From the NCBI GenBank assembly GCA_030068075.1, contig CM057837.1:24911089-24975088 (forward strand): 64,000 bases of DNA. The letters run 5' to 3'. The stretch is from Paguma larvata. Its lineage: Eukaryota; Chordata; Mammalia; Carnivora; Viverridae. The notes beneath the pieces are model-generated. The model was not told where the DNA came from. It did not search any database and was given only the letters and a program-made list of their open reading frames with translations. The position numbers and the translations under genes are program-made. Shown here piece by piece: positions 43,166-54,346 of the stretch (the first letter of the stretch is position 1; each line of letters starts with the position of its first letter).

Positions 43166-45389
43166 TGCTTACATGGGCACAGCTCTGTGGAAACTTAGCT
43201 GTGGTCTGATATTAGCAACGTGGACAGACGAGTTATTGAAATCAACTGATTTGTGATCAACTTGATCTCTCTTGCCCAATTTCCACTTCCTTCTGTGCTG
43301 TGTAGATACACTTCAACACGAAGAATTGGAGAAGTGGTCTTTTATTAAATGCTTGCAAGCTACTCCAAGCCCTTCAGAGAACGTGATTGCCAATGTGTGT
43401 AAATTAAGCATCCTGCTCTGATACTCGTGGTCTGAAGAATCTCACTTCTTGGCAAAAGTAGCCCATGGGCGACTTACCTGAGTTGTCGGCACCTGCTGAT
43501 CAAGGCAGGGGGAAACATCTCAGCTCCCGTAGGATGTGCAGCTTGCCATCCGAAGCTGGGATTGGATCTTGGTCCTGTATAGTTGGGTAAGCTCCAGATT
43601 TGAAGCCTTCACTCTCTCTTTGTCTCCCTGTGAGAGAAAGCTATCTTCTCTCCACAGCGAAGGAGTGAACAAAACAAGGAAAGAAATTCCTTCTTTTCTG
43701 CACAGATGTCAGGACGATCATGAGAGAGCAATGGACAGAGCTGGGGACATCTGAGCCGCAGGGTCCCCAAGCTGGCAACACAGCAGGGTCTTCTGGCTTG
43801 GTTCTCCCTGGAGCCTCAGTGGGGCCCTCAGAGCATCATTCATTCACACAAAGGCTGCAGACCTTGCCGCTTTCTCCCCGCTGCAGTGCTGGCTCCCTGC
43901 AGCCACTTGCACCAACTCTCAACAACCACCATGAATAGTAGCTGCTGATAACCACCCACGGCTCAGACGACGGGACAGCATAGAGGCCACTTCTGTGGAC
44001 AAAGGGGCTGAAGCTCACAGCTCTTGGCATGGTTCCTGCTGAGGGTCAAGGGGCAGTTCTTGCCCTGCAGACCCTTGAAGTACATAGGCATAGCTTCCTA
44101 GAAGCTTTACAGTGCCCCCAGCCCATCTGTGCCTGCCGTTCCTTCTTGCTCTGCCCCAAAGCCTTACAGACTTGGTCAGGACACTCTTCCTCTACCCTTC
44201 TCCTTAGTGACCTCCTAAAGGAATTTGATTTGGGACCCTCTTTTACCTTGGAAGGTCATGTGGGAGCTTGGCATTTGGGGAGATTGAGAAAAGGTCAACT
44301 TCTTATCATTTTTCTTGGCAGTATATTGTGTGGGCCAGAGATCACGCCAGGACAAGGGGGAGAAGCAGGAAGTCTCAGAGCAAGAGTACGGGGGAGGTGG
44401 GGGGAGGCAGTTCCCTTGCGGGATGCTTCTAATTTCAAGGAGCAGAGTACCTGGGTGCAGACTAGAAGTACTAAGGGCCATTATCCCCCACATACTAACA
44501 AGGTCCAAAAGGAGTTGATTATTGGGTGTTGGTACAACAACGCAGGGATATCTGGATACTGACTTCGTGCTTCTGCTCTTTTATGAGCCCCAAAGTCCCA
44601 AAGCAAGAGTGAGGCTTCATCCTGTATCTCAGGGAGGGGGATCTTCCAAGGAGACCCTCAGCATATTTCCCCTGAGGTCTCTGGACCACACTAGGTCCCG
44701 TGGCACCAGTGGATCATGAATGGCTAAGAAGCAAGTTTCTGGAGTTTTCGGCTTCTAGTTATCATTGATACAGGCTCCGCCAGCAGGCAGATATGGGGGG
44801 AGGGGCTGTTGGAGAGGTAAGAGACAGGGCTGGTGACAGACACCGTCATTCATGAGGAGCTGAGGGCTAGCACCATGACTTTTTTGGCTCCCCCCCATAA
44901 ACTCTAAAACATTTTTGAAAATGCGTGTATTTTCTTCTCCCCATCCCCTCAATAGAGACAGTAGGTATTAAATCACTCAGCACAGTCCTGTCTGTGCATG
45001 TGTGGAAAATCTATGTCAGATTGGGCCGCATATGCATACAGGAATTAGCTTCATTTTCAAAAAAGCAACAAGGTAACAGCATCAATAACTGTGGTAGAAT
45101 ATCAATGGCTTTATCCCTTTATTGAATCAGGGGATTAGGACCTGAAATCTGCTATTCGTTTAAATACTTTGGCAAATTAGTACTCACAGTGGTGAGAAAC
45201 CCTAGTGTCTTTTCCTGATTCCTTTTATGATCAGGCAAGAATCCCAGCTTAAGATGGAGATGTGTTGCTATCACGTGTACCAGAAAACTCTTGAAAGAGA
45301 GTATAGAAATATGTAAAATAGAAAAAATATTTCTAAGATTTTATAGAGCTTACCACCCGATTAAAAATACCTAATGCTTCCCAAGGAAA
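43166..45389. other. Unique sequence, no recognised feature
   Basis: 2.2 kb. The longest frame, 44029-44562 (177 codons, plus), starts in an acceptable Kozak context but has no domain, and frame 44215-44508 opposes it on the minus strand. A (G/A)-rich patch lies at 44390-44410. No repeat is recognised. Confidence 0.4.
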
Positions 45390-45470
45390 GCGAAAGAAAC
45401 CTACTTCCTGCCCATTTTACAGATGAACTAACTGACACTCAAAGGGGCAAAGTACTTATCTTTTGGAGTC
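45390..45470 (-). mobile_element. MIR fragment
   Basis: 'ctgcccattttacagatga' followed by 'ctaactgacactcaaaggg' is the reverse MIR core. Confidence 0.65.
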
Positions 45471-45640
45471 TGGGTCCAAATACCATATTCTTATCATATC
45501 ACACCCAACAAAAATCCGATACTCTATGGATTAATATAGATTTTCTTCAAATTCTTCAGGAGTGCAGTGAATGGTCTATTTTACGTAAATTATATTTTAG
45601 AATTAGATTCAGTAACACCCGCCATTCATGAATTTATTTA

Positions 45641-45705
45641 TTTATTTATTTTTTTAGTTTTATAATAGTTTATTTTCAAATTGGTTTACATATAACACCC
45701 AGTGT
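45641..45705 (-). mobile_element. Extremely short L1 3'-end insertion
   Basis: The minus strand reads 'cactgggtgttatatgtaa' then 'accaatttgaaaataaac', the last bases of the carnivore L1 3' UTR, and then an A-rich tail. Flanking duplication: atgaatttattt at 45628-45639 and 45706-45717. About 65 bp, so almost the whole element was lost at insertion. Confidence 0.8.
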
Positions 45706-45719
45706 ATGAATTTATTTTT

Positions 45720-46450
45720 TAAAATTTTTTGCATGCGAGACGTGGTTTGATATTTACGAACTGTGCAAATTACAGAGAGACATCGGTACAGGGAAACCAC
45801 ATCTCAGTTTACAACATGGCTGCCTTTCACGCAGGCTCGGGCCACGGCAGCTACCTTGGAACAAATAAACACTCAGGGTGTGTGTCTGATGAGCAGCAGT
45901 GAGCTGTACACACCAGAAAGGGGGTGGACTCCAAGGAGGCTAACTCATCTGAGAGACGCAATTTTCACCTGGTAAACCAGGCGCGAATGTGCTATGTAAT
46001 AACGCCCACCTCCCCATGGCCAGGCACGATTTGATAGCTCTTCTATCAGTCAAAAATTGCCAAGACTCGAAACATCTGTCTATCGCTCTTTCGTTTATTA
46101 TTTCTGAGACGAGATGCATACACTTGTTAACGAAATGTATGATGTTTCTGTGGAAAGTCGTCTGGCCATGAAGGCAAGAGCTTTTTTGAATGGGTGACAA
46201 TCTATTGCGCGTAAGTGAAATTTTCACCTACCAGAATAATAGAGTTGTTCTGAGAAAGACCCTTACGTAGCACCTATTCGAATTGCTTTGCTGCGAAGCT
46301 GAGAATCTGAGGCAGTGAAAGCTGAAATAATTGACATAAGAGGCCAGACAAAGCTAGTAGTTACATTGTCCTGACTGTTGTCACAACACTATTGGTTACT
46401 ATTAAGATACTGGAACTTGATTGTAGGAAATTTTGATACGCAGAGAGAAG
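45720..46450. other. CpG-retaining unique sequence, candidate noncoding element
   Basis: No repeat is recognised. By hand I count about 25 CpGs in roughly 700 bp of fairly AT-rich DNA, far more than neighbouring unique DNA ('gacgagatgcatacacttg', 'attgcgcgtaagtgaaatt'). Both strands carry only short domain-free frames. Conserved or unmethylated regulatory DNA is a reasonable inference, not a demonstration. Confidence 0.35.
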
Positions 46451-46678
46451 AAAAATAACCTCATCTTTAATTCCTCCAGGCTTAAGTAATTATTTTGCAA
46501 TGCTTTTCTTGCAATCTCTTCTTTTATTTAGTTTTTTTTTTTTTTTCTATTTTTACTGGTAGGTTTTCTAAGACTCCCAACTCCTAGGATAGATTCTTAC
46601 TTAGATACCAAACTCATCTAATACAAGGATATCTAGAGTAGCTACTAAAAGCACTATATAAATGGAATGACTTTTATT
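46451..46678. other. Unique sequence with T run
   Basis: A 16-base T run at about 46531-46546. Nothing else recognised. Confidence 0.4.
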
Positions 46679-46879
46679 TATTTATTTGTTAAAGGTTTAT
46701 TTTGAGAGAGAGAGAGCGAGCATGCTCAAGTGGGGGATGGGCAGAGAGAGAGGGAGAGAATCTCAGTCAGGCTCCACATGGTCAGTGCAGAGCCCAACAC
46801 GGGGCTAGAACTCATGAACTGTGAGATCATGACCTGAGCTGAAATCAAGAGTCGGATGCTTAACTGACTGAGCCACCTC
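46679..46879 (-). mobile_element. SINEC, older subtype
   Basis: Minus-strand copy with the extra bases of older subtypes ('tccgactcttgatttcagc' on its own strand). The flanks gaatgacttttatt (about 46665) and gaatgattttgatt (about 46883) look like a decayed target duplication. Confidence 0.9.
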
Positions 46880-46897
46880 AAGAATGATTTTGATTTT

Positions 46898-49404
46898 AAT
46901 AGCGTTGGACATCGAAGCTTCTCTCCACCTGGTAGGTAGGCTTTTCAAAACGCTTTCTCCAAAGCAATTAAACATAGCATGTATTAGCATGTGAGAAGAA
47001 CTTCCTTTCAAACCGGAGCTCCGTCAGATCACTTATTTTATTCATGTTTCCACACTGGTCCTCTTCCCCACCCCTGGCCCCCGAACCGACTAGGTATTTG
47101 GTCAACATGCAACCTCACCACTCAAGAGCGCTGGGTCACAAGGCTCTACTCAGGATCTGCATTGTCTCTCTGGAGTGCACCCACGTCCGTTGTGTCATCT
47201 AGTCCCTTTACCTGAGTCCCTAGACCTGACAGATGTACTGTGGTAGCCTTTCTCTGGATGGGAGACCTGAGACCCTGGGAGCAAGGGTTCAATGGTCATA
47301 AATGTCTGAAAAGAACACCTTCTGACATGCAGCTTGAGCTTCGGGATAAGGTGGCTGGCTCTAAACTGAACCTGAGGTTTGCATTATCGGACCCCTTCCG
47401 GCAGAAGCTAGACTAGGGGACAGTGAACGTTCCCTGATTTAAGTGGGAGGTTAGACAGGATCACCTCTAATGCTCCTTCATCCTCTGAAAGCCTATAATT
47501 TTATGTTCTCACCCCTTCTAATTAGTTCCCGTGCCAGGATGGTAGATGGGCACAGAGCGGTCAACGCACAAGATATCTGGCTCATAAAACTGGGACCCAT
47601 GTGGCCCGTTCAGTGGAGTTCCACATCTGAAGGACGACAGTCCTTACGGGGGATTTGATTTTAGTTAGATCTCTCTCAGTCGTTCACTGGGCTCCAAGGG
47701 TGAAGCCCACAGCAACCGTGACTTCTCTTGTTTTCTTCTCTGCCGACGCTGGGGCTCAGGGCTTGCTTGCTCTCCTGAGCCACAGCGCCCTCTACATTGT
47801 CCCTACAGGTCTGTTCCTGCACCTGTCCCCGCTGGTCCCCTGCCATAACCCATCTGACCAGTTACATCTTTCCCTCCCCCATGAAGCTACCTGTTTGGTC
47901 CCTCTTCTCAGGAGGCTTTGCATGGATTTTGCCCTCTCTGCTCTCAGAAATCAGGCAGGGCTGGGTAAGGACAGAAAAAGCCAAGACGGCAATTCTGACA
48001 AGGTTATATGCAGGAAAGGCTGGAGTCTGAGAATGCGCACACGTTTAACAACTGCATGTCCTCTCATACCGAGGGAAGCGTTGACCCCGTGCTCTGTGTC
48101 ATGCACAAACTGTCCCCATCCTTGAATGCCCGTGGTGACCACAAGCAGCCACCACGCGTGCAGTGGGTGCCCGCCAAACAGGCTGCCTCTGCAATCCTAT
48201 TGTAAGTGGGACGCAATGGGGGGAGGAGCCACAGGGGTGCAATAGTAGTGGCCTCATGCTCGTGGGCTGATGCGTGGCCCCCTGGATGGCCCTGGTGAGC
48301 CTGGGCGTGGGGAAGACAAGTGTCTGCAGAGTTGAGTCTGTGTCCACACTGGGGAGGAGAGACTCTAGCTGCTCAGTTCCCACTGCTGCAGGAGCGGGCT
48401 CTCAAAATCTTCATTAACCAAGGCATTAAGATAATGGGAAAATAATGACACACGCAGGACAATTGCTTTCATTTAAATTTAGGAATTAAACCAGACCATC
48501 TTTTTCCCGCCTCCCCCTGTGTAGTGCAGAGAAGACTCGGAGGGGTTTTAAGCTTGCCGATGCTCTCTCTCTCTCTCTTTCTCAGATGGAGGAATGTTTA
48601 AGTAAATCCCGTGACTTCAGTTCATTATCTCCCAATGCTTAGAACTTTATACATGAGGCGAGATGGGCTTGCTTTCCTCTCTGCCCCTTTTTCATGCACC
48701 TACATCACCCCTGGCAGAGCTCCTGGGAGTCTCTGGCAAGACTGATGAAAAGAGGGGAAACTTTTGGGGAGCGAGGGTGGGGCAGGTGGCAGGAAAGCAC
48801 ATTAGGGCTATGCAGGTAGATGTATTTGTCCTCTAAAAGCTTTAGCTTTGAAAATCAAAAGGAGCCAAGGCTTCCTTCCGCTAAGTGCCTGTCCATGTCC
48901 TCCAGATGGAGCCTAGAGTAAGGCTCAGACCTTGAACATGACATCTGGCTCTCGGATCCAATCAGGGGCTCCAGAGTGAGCACAGCCCTCAGGTGACCAC
49001 AGTGTGACACAGGGGAACCAGCCCATGAAGGAAAGTCACACCTACACGTGTAGCAGGGTTGGGGTCTCCGTGAAAGATGGGGACCCAATGTGTCTGCACT
49101 ATCTTTTGGACTCTGAGAGGGTAGTCAGCCAACTGTAAAGCTGTGTTTCAGATAGAGCGCCAACCCGGTGCCCTGAATGGTGTTAACGAGGTATAACCAT
49201 GCTACAAGTGCACAATCATATCAAGCTTTACTCCAACAAGATGGTAAACTAGGAGAGCAATGGTGTCCCTTAAAGGGGGAAGTGGGGAATTGGATTACTA
49301 TTTTAAAAGTCGCCTTGTTGGTGGCGGCCCTTTTTTGATTTTGTTGACGGAGTCATGAATCTTTCATGGTAGCCGTGGCTCTGCGTGAGTTGACTGCGTG
49401 CCCC
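46898..49404. other. Unique sequence, no recognised feature
   Basis: 2.5 kb. A (CT)n tract lies at 48563-48578. Frame 47655-48125 (156 codons plus) overlaps frames 47797-48030 and 48008-48205 plus and 47951-48383 minus; none has a domain or splice context. No transposon is recognised. Confidence 0.4.
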
Positions 49405-49834
49405 GTTGTGGGTTGAATTGTAACCTCTCAAAAGACATGTTCATGTCTTTTCCTCTGGTGCCTGTGAATACGACCTTTTGGAAATGAGGTCTTTACAGAT
49501 ATAATCAAGTGAAAATGAAGTCATACTAGCTTAGGGGTGGGCTCCGAATCCAGTGACTGGTGTTTTCACCAGGGAAGGGAGCTTTAGCGAGAGGGATGCA
49601 CACCAGGTAGAAGGCCGGCTGATGATGGAGGCAGGGGTTGGATGGGCGGAGAGCCCCGAAGCTGGGAAGACGTGAGGAAGGATTCTCCCCTGAAGCCTAT
49701 AGAGGCAGAATGGCCCTACCGACACCTTGACTTCAGACTTCTGGCCTCCCCAACTGTGAGGGAATGAAGTTCTGTTGGCTTAAGCCACCTAGTGTGTGCT
49801 CATTTGTTACAGCAGCCCTGGAAAACCAATACAG
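49405..49834 (+). mobile_element. MLT1-type solo LTR, near full length
   Basis: Forward LTR from 'gtgggttgaattgtaacct' through 'cgaccttttggaaatgagg', 'ccgacaccttgacttcaga', 'ggccttc'-type patches and 'gttggcttaagccacctag' to 'tggaaaaccaatacagg'. It opens with TGT and closes near ACA. No clean target duplication. The minus frame at 49531-49725 is LTR sequence. Confidence 0.85.
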
Positions 49835-49836
49835 GA

Positions 49837-49890
49837 TGTAAGCAAATTGTTTAACCTCTCCTCCGGGTGTCACTTCCTACATTAGAATGG
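49837..49890 (+). mobile_element. MIR core fragment
   Basis: 'aaattgtttaacctctcct' with 'gtcacttcctacattagaa' resembles the MIR centre. Short and weak. Confidence 0.5.
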
Positions 49891-50024
49891 TTCTCACTGC
49901 TGTACAACCTCATAGCTCTTTGTATGAACTTGCTCTAAAATCACACCCAGCTGTCTTTCTGTTCTCACGTGTCCCGTTTTCTTTCCAGAGTCAGTCGACA
50001 GGTCTGAGGAGGCTGGGCCGATGA

Positions 50025-50115
50025 GCTGATTTCATTCACTCCTCTACCCTGTATTCCCAAAGCCAGGGAACGTAGTAGGTGGCTGGTAAATATATATGGG
50101 GGGCAGTAAGTAAGT
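50025..50115 (+). mobile_element. L2 3'-end fragment
   Basis: 'accctgtattcccaaagcc' then 'agggaacgtagtaggtggc' and 'tggtaaatatatatgg' is a diverged L2 end. Confidence 0.55.
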
Positions 50116-50926
50116 GTTAATACTAATGAATAAGAGGAAGTTGTGATGATCATAGCAGAACACTTCTGGCTAGCACTTGCTTTATACGTAAGGCTAAACT
50201 AGGCCACTGGGCTGTTGGTTAACCTGGGGTGAAGGTTGATCAACTAGGTTGATGGGGTGTGCATAGAGGCTTGAAGATCCAGGCTAACGACTCTAGAGGC
50301 TGATCCAGAATGTCCACTGGGGCCCAAAAAGAGCAGCTGAGAACAGCTGGTTTGCCCAACTTCACCTCCACAAGCCACACGCTCCTCAGAAGGCTTGAGG
50401 AAACTGCTCACCTCCCCAGGATCTTCACTCATCAGCCTATTATTCCCAGATCTTAGGAGGTTCCCCCATGGACATTGTCGATGAGAAGAACTGCTCTCCA
50501 AGAGTAAATCTTTGCCAACTTGGCCGCACGTCAGCGTCCCTGAACATAATTGAATGAAGAGACATGCCTGAGAGAAGATAGAAAGCCATGGAATGAGCAG
50601 AGGTGTCTGGTCAGGACTCTTGGGTAGTTTTAAAAGCGTGACAAGTATACAAGTGTGGGTAGTATACAAGGTGGCTCCTCCTTGACTAGGCGATGCAATC
50701 TGTCAACCGTCATTGCAGGAGGATTAGAGAGAGAGAGAAGTGTAGAACAAGGTTGGAAGGAGAACAGAACACCTCCAAGAAATCCACTGCACACCCACCG
50801 GTACCATGTCCTAAGCTTTTTCCTTCAACTCTTGAATTGGTAGAAGTTCCCCCATTTTATCTTTCAACGCTAGGGAGAGAATTCACGCGTGGATTAATTC
50901 TCGCAACTCCCATGTTAGTTCAACCT
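50116..50926. other. Unique sequence, no recognised feature
   Basis: Minus frame 50244-50669 (141 codons) has no domain. Nothing else recognised. Confidence 0.4.
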
Positions 50927-50946
50927 GGTTTCTGATAACGAAGTGT

Positions 50947-51739
50947 GTTTTGGTTGCTGTGATAACAAGAATATGTTTGGTCTTTATCCCTTGTTTCTGG
51001 CACCATGCTGGGAATTCAACGAGACTTAGGAGTCAGAGGAGTGTGTTTTGCTATTCATAACGAATCCCTTTCAACCACACCAGAGTTTAAGTTAGTGAGG
51101 GGACTCTCGGTGGGGCCCCTAGTAAGTTTCAGGGTGGGGGCTGCTTGCCTGAGGAACAAACCAAGTGAGTAGAGGGTGGGAGCTAGCAGACCCATACCCC
51201 CTAAAATACGGAGAGGGGCTGGAGACTGAGTTAATCGCCATGGCCAATGATTTAATCAATCATGCCCACACAATTGAACCTCCATGAAACCCTCTAAATA
51301 ATGGGGTTTGGAGAGAGCTTCCGGGTTGGAAAACACATCACAATTCTGGGAGGGTGCCACACCCCGAGCGGGCTTGGATGCCCCAAGCTCCTCCATGCTT
51401 TGGTCTACACATCTCCTCCGTTTGGCAGTTCCCGAGTGGTATCGCTTATAATAAACCGGTAATAGTACGCTGTTTTCCTGACTTCTATGAGCCATTCTAG
51501 AAATTTATTGATGCTAGGAGGGGGCTGTAAGAGCCCTTGCTTCAGAGTCAGTCGGTCAGAAGTATGGACGGCCTGAAAGTGGCAACAAATGGGTAAGGTT
51601 GGGCAGTCTTGTGGGACCAGACTCTTAAACTGTGGGTCGTTAATTTGACTGTAGGTGGCTAGAGAGTTGGAGAATTGGTTGATGTGGGGAAAATCCCGCA
51701 CATGTGGTGTCAGAAGGGTTGTGAGTAAAAACAGTTCAG
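50947..51739 (+). mobile_element. ERVL-class-like LTR, family unresolved
   Basis: 'ccaatgatttaatcaatca', 'gagagcttccgggttggaa', 'ttataataaaccggtaata', 'gtcagtcggtcagaagtat' and 'gtgtcagaagggttgtgag' follow a known mammalian LTR, including an AATAAA at about 51450. I cannot fix the family name. Unusually, a 20-bp near-identical repeat flanks it (50927-50946 and 51740-51759) instead of the 4-6 bp duplication expected for retroviral integration. Confidence 0.7.
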
Positions 51740-51785
51740 GGTTTCTGACAACGAAGTGTTAGTATCTTCATTACTATGTATCGTT

Positions 51786-51808
51786 ATTGATTAATGCACT
51801 TAATCAAT
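51786..51808. repeat. Short perfect inverted repeat
   Basis: attgattaa (51786-51794) and ttaatcaat (51800-51808) are perfect complements around a 5-base loop. The motif attgattaatg recurs directly at 51814-51824. Confidence 0.8.
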
Positions 51809-51828
51809 GCACTATTGATTAATGTGCA

Positions 51829-52030
51829 GTTTATTTATTTACTTATTTATTTAGAAAGACAGAGAGCTCAGGTTGGGGAGAGGGTCAGAGGGACAGAGAG
51901 AGAGAATCCCAAGCAGGCTCCACGCTCAGTGCAGAGCCCATCGGGGGCGCTCAATCCCATGACCAGAAGATCATGACCTGAGCAAAATCAAGAGTCAGAC
52001 GTTTAACTGGAGAGCTACGCACATGCACCC
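51829..52030 (-). mobile_element. SINEC, older subtype, diverged
   Basis: Minus-strand copy with a (TTTA)n tail side, a mutated middle and a damaged head ('gtgcatgtgcgtagctctc' on its strand). No clear duplication; one of the oldest SINECs here. Confidence 0.85.
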
Positions 52031-52539
52031 TGTACGGGTTTTATAATTTACAAGGTAGATCTGGACAGTTTCATTTGATGACACTGCAGTTGTATTATTA
52101 GTACCCATGAGTATTATTGTTCTCATCTCCATTGTAAAGCTAATAAGGGACTTGGTGCATGGTTTGCGACTCTGTGCCTCCTGAAACATCACCCCAACGT
52201 CTGATGGCGAAGCCTCTACTTCCACGGACTGCGTTAGCTCAGTTACACCAAAACCGGCTGCAAGATGGAATGAGCCGTGCAAGAGGTTTATCAGGGACAC
52301 ACGTGTGAAGGGGGAGGCTGGGCGAGGTCCCGAGGTAGGACACTTAGGAATGAGAGGGGCAAGCAAGAAAGGTGGGTGGCAGCGTCTTTAGTCGGAAGAC
52401 TACAGTTTCTCGAGAGTTTTGGGAACACAGCGGGAGTTCTCCAGGGGAAGCCGGGTGTCCCAGGACACCTGCATTGTGCAGGAAGGGACCCGCCTCAGTG
52501 TCCCCAACATGCTCGTTGGCTGGAAACAGCCTGAGGCAT
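52031..52539. other. Unique sequence, no recognised feature
   Basis: Minus frame 51995-52366 (123 codons) begins in unique DNA and runs into the SINE. Plus frames 52277-52534 and 52372-52746 overlap it; the latter runs into the next SINE. Confidence 0.4.
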
Positions 52540-52555
52540 AGAAAGTGTATCTTCA

Positions 52556-52773
52556 GGGGCGCCTGGGTGGCTCAGTCGGTTAAGCGGCCGACTTCGGCTC
52601 AGGTCATGATCTCATGGTCTGTGAGTTTGAGCCCCGCGTTGGGCTCTGTGCTGATGGCTCAGAGCCTGGAGCCTGCTTCAGATTCTGTGTCTACCTCTCT
52701 CTCTGCCCTGCTCATGCTCTGTCTCTCAAAAATAAATAAACGTTGAAAAAAATTAAAAAAAAAAAAAAGAAAA
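52556..52773 (+). mobile_element. SINEC, young-looking full-length copy
   Basis: Head 'ggggcgcctgggtggctca' followed by 'gtcggttaagcggccgact', with CpGs retained, and a long A tail. 16-bp target duplication with one mismatch: agaaagtgtatcttca at 52540-52555 and agaaagtgtatcctca at 52774-52789. The B box has one C-to-T change. Confidence 0.97.
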
Positions 52774-52789
52774 AGAAAGTGTATCCTCA

Positions 52790-53204
52790 ACACGCCTGAA
52801 GCAGCCAGATTCAGGGCCAGCAACTGGGCCATCAGGCGACTTTGGTCCTCAGAGGAGATCCGAGTGGCCTTCTCTGGGCTGCTGTGTTCTACCCTATAGA
52901 GCGAATAAAAACTGTCGCGATGGTGTTTACCCAGGAGAGGCCCTTGAGAAAAGGAACAGCAGAAGGAAGGACGATCTTTCGTCGCGGTTCTCAGCTGCCC
53001 ATACGGCACTATGGGAGGCCCTCACAGGTCCCCACGCCCGTGTCAGTCTGTGAAGGACTTCACGCCGAAGGACGGGAGCCTCATCCCCTCCACCTGCCGG
53101 AGACCCAGACGGGGTGCCTTTTTGTGGCCGGACTCTAGGCTGCAGGGCTTGGAATACACTCAGCAGCTCTGCCGATTTTCCCTCCTTGAGAAAAACTTTA
53201 AAAG
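52790..53204. other. Unique, CpG-moderate sequence
   Basis: Contains CpGs at a higher rate than most of the window ('aaactgtcgcgatggtgtt', 'ctttcgtcgcggttctcag'). Frames 52659-53009 minus and 52842-53138 plus oppose each other. No domain. Confidence 0.4.
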
Positions 53205-53344
53205 ACCCCAGGCGGCCTAAGTGACTCAGTCGGTTAAGTGTCCGCCTCCTGATCTCAGCTCAGGTCTTGATCTCGGGGCTGTGAGTTCAAGCTCCGTGTT
53301 GGGCTTCACGTTGGGTGTGAAGCCTACTTAAAAAAAAAAAAAAT
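53205..53344 (+). mobile_element. Short SINEC variant
   Basis: tRNA-like head ('gtgactcagtcggttaagt', 'ggctgtgagttcaagctcc') followed by a duplicated 'gttgggcttcacgttgggt' and a 13-base A run. The first bases are altered (ggcggcctaag). Confidence 0.88.
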
Positions 53345-54118
53345 CCAAAGGAGCGGCTCCTTTTTTCCTTCCTGGTAACAGCCTTGAATGGTGGGGAGGA
53401 AGAGGCTGTGGACGAACTGAAAGGATCTGCGGAAATTAATGACGTCCATGGGGATGAAATACGAGTCCCAGAATTCTAAGAAAGTGGGTCGAACTTGAAA
53501 AGAGGAGTTGACACCCAGTGCACCTGCGTTCCCGCCACCCACTCCCCTCTGCAGTCCTTTTGCTCTGGCTTTGATCTCTGTTCCTCTGCCGGAAGGTCAC
53601 GGAAGCACCTGTGCACGGATGACGACGATGTTAACAGCCTTTCCAGGGCAGTCTGTGTCCCCACCTTTCTGCGGAGACGCTCCCGTCCACGGCCACCACG
53701 TCTGTGCGCTTTGCTGTCTGCCTTCTGGTCTCCTCCTCTTCCTCTTCTCCCTGAATTTAGGGATTCTCGAGGCTCTGTCCTCAGCCTTGCGTGCTTGGTG
53801 AATGTTATGCTTTAGGAGTATGCTTTACGGTCCAAGAGATTCCGGACTCTCCTGAATCTTCAGTCCTGGTGTGTGGGGCACAGGGGACACCTGTCTGCAC
53901 CTGCCAGGGCTGTGACCAGGGACAGACGCTGCAGAGCATGACGTCTCCATGTTGCCACCACCCCCACAGCTGCTTTACTCACTTGTGTGACCTCAGGTCC
54001 CCGGAGGCATTTCATTTGGAGCCTTGGCCTTGGCGGGTAACTTTTGGGTCTCTGCTGCTCTCTCCTACCTTGGCGTCCTCCAGCAGGATTGACCTTACCC
54101 ATTCCCTTGTCCTCATTG
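53345..54118. other. Unique GC-moderate sequence, no recognised feature
   Basis: Overlapping frames on both strands (53495-53815 plus, 53508-53801 plus, 53476-53664 minus, 53791-54156 plus, 53860-54102 minus) lack domains and splice context. Confidence 0.4.
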
Positions 54119-54133
54119 GCACTCGCCTTAAAT

Positions 54134-54331
54134 TTTTCTTAATGTTTATTTTTTAGAGAGAGAGAGAGAGAGCGCACGAGTACGGGAGGGACAGAGAGAG
54201 AGGGAGACACAGAATCCGAAGCAGGCTCTAGGCTCAGCACAGAGCCCGACACAGGGTTCAAACTCATGAGCCGTAAGATTATGACCTGAGCCGATCGGAC
54301 GCTTAACCGACAGAGCCACCCCGGTACCCCA
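54134..54331 (-). mobile_element. SINEC, full length
   Basis: Minus-strand copy with a 15-bp target duplication and one CpG-type mismatch: gcactcgccttaaat at 54119-54133 and gcactcaccttaaat at 54332-54346. The middle is shortened by a small deletion. Confidence 0.96.
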
Positions 54332-54346
54332 GCACTCACCTTAAAT

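Noticed and set aside
44029..44562. 177-codon open frame with an acceptable start context
   Set aside because: No recognisable domain, no splice context, an opposing 97-codon frame, and length within chance for this much DNA.
45720..46450. Mitochondrial insertion (NUMT)
   Set aside because: High CpG content made me consider it, but no mitochondrial gene or tRNA can be read in any frame.
47655..48125. 156-codon open frame
   Set aside because: Overlaps several frames of similar length on both strands and has no recognisable domain.
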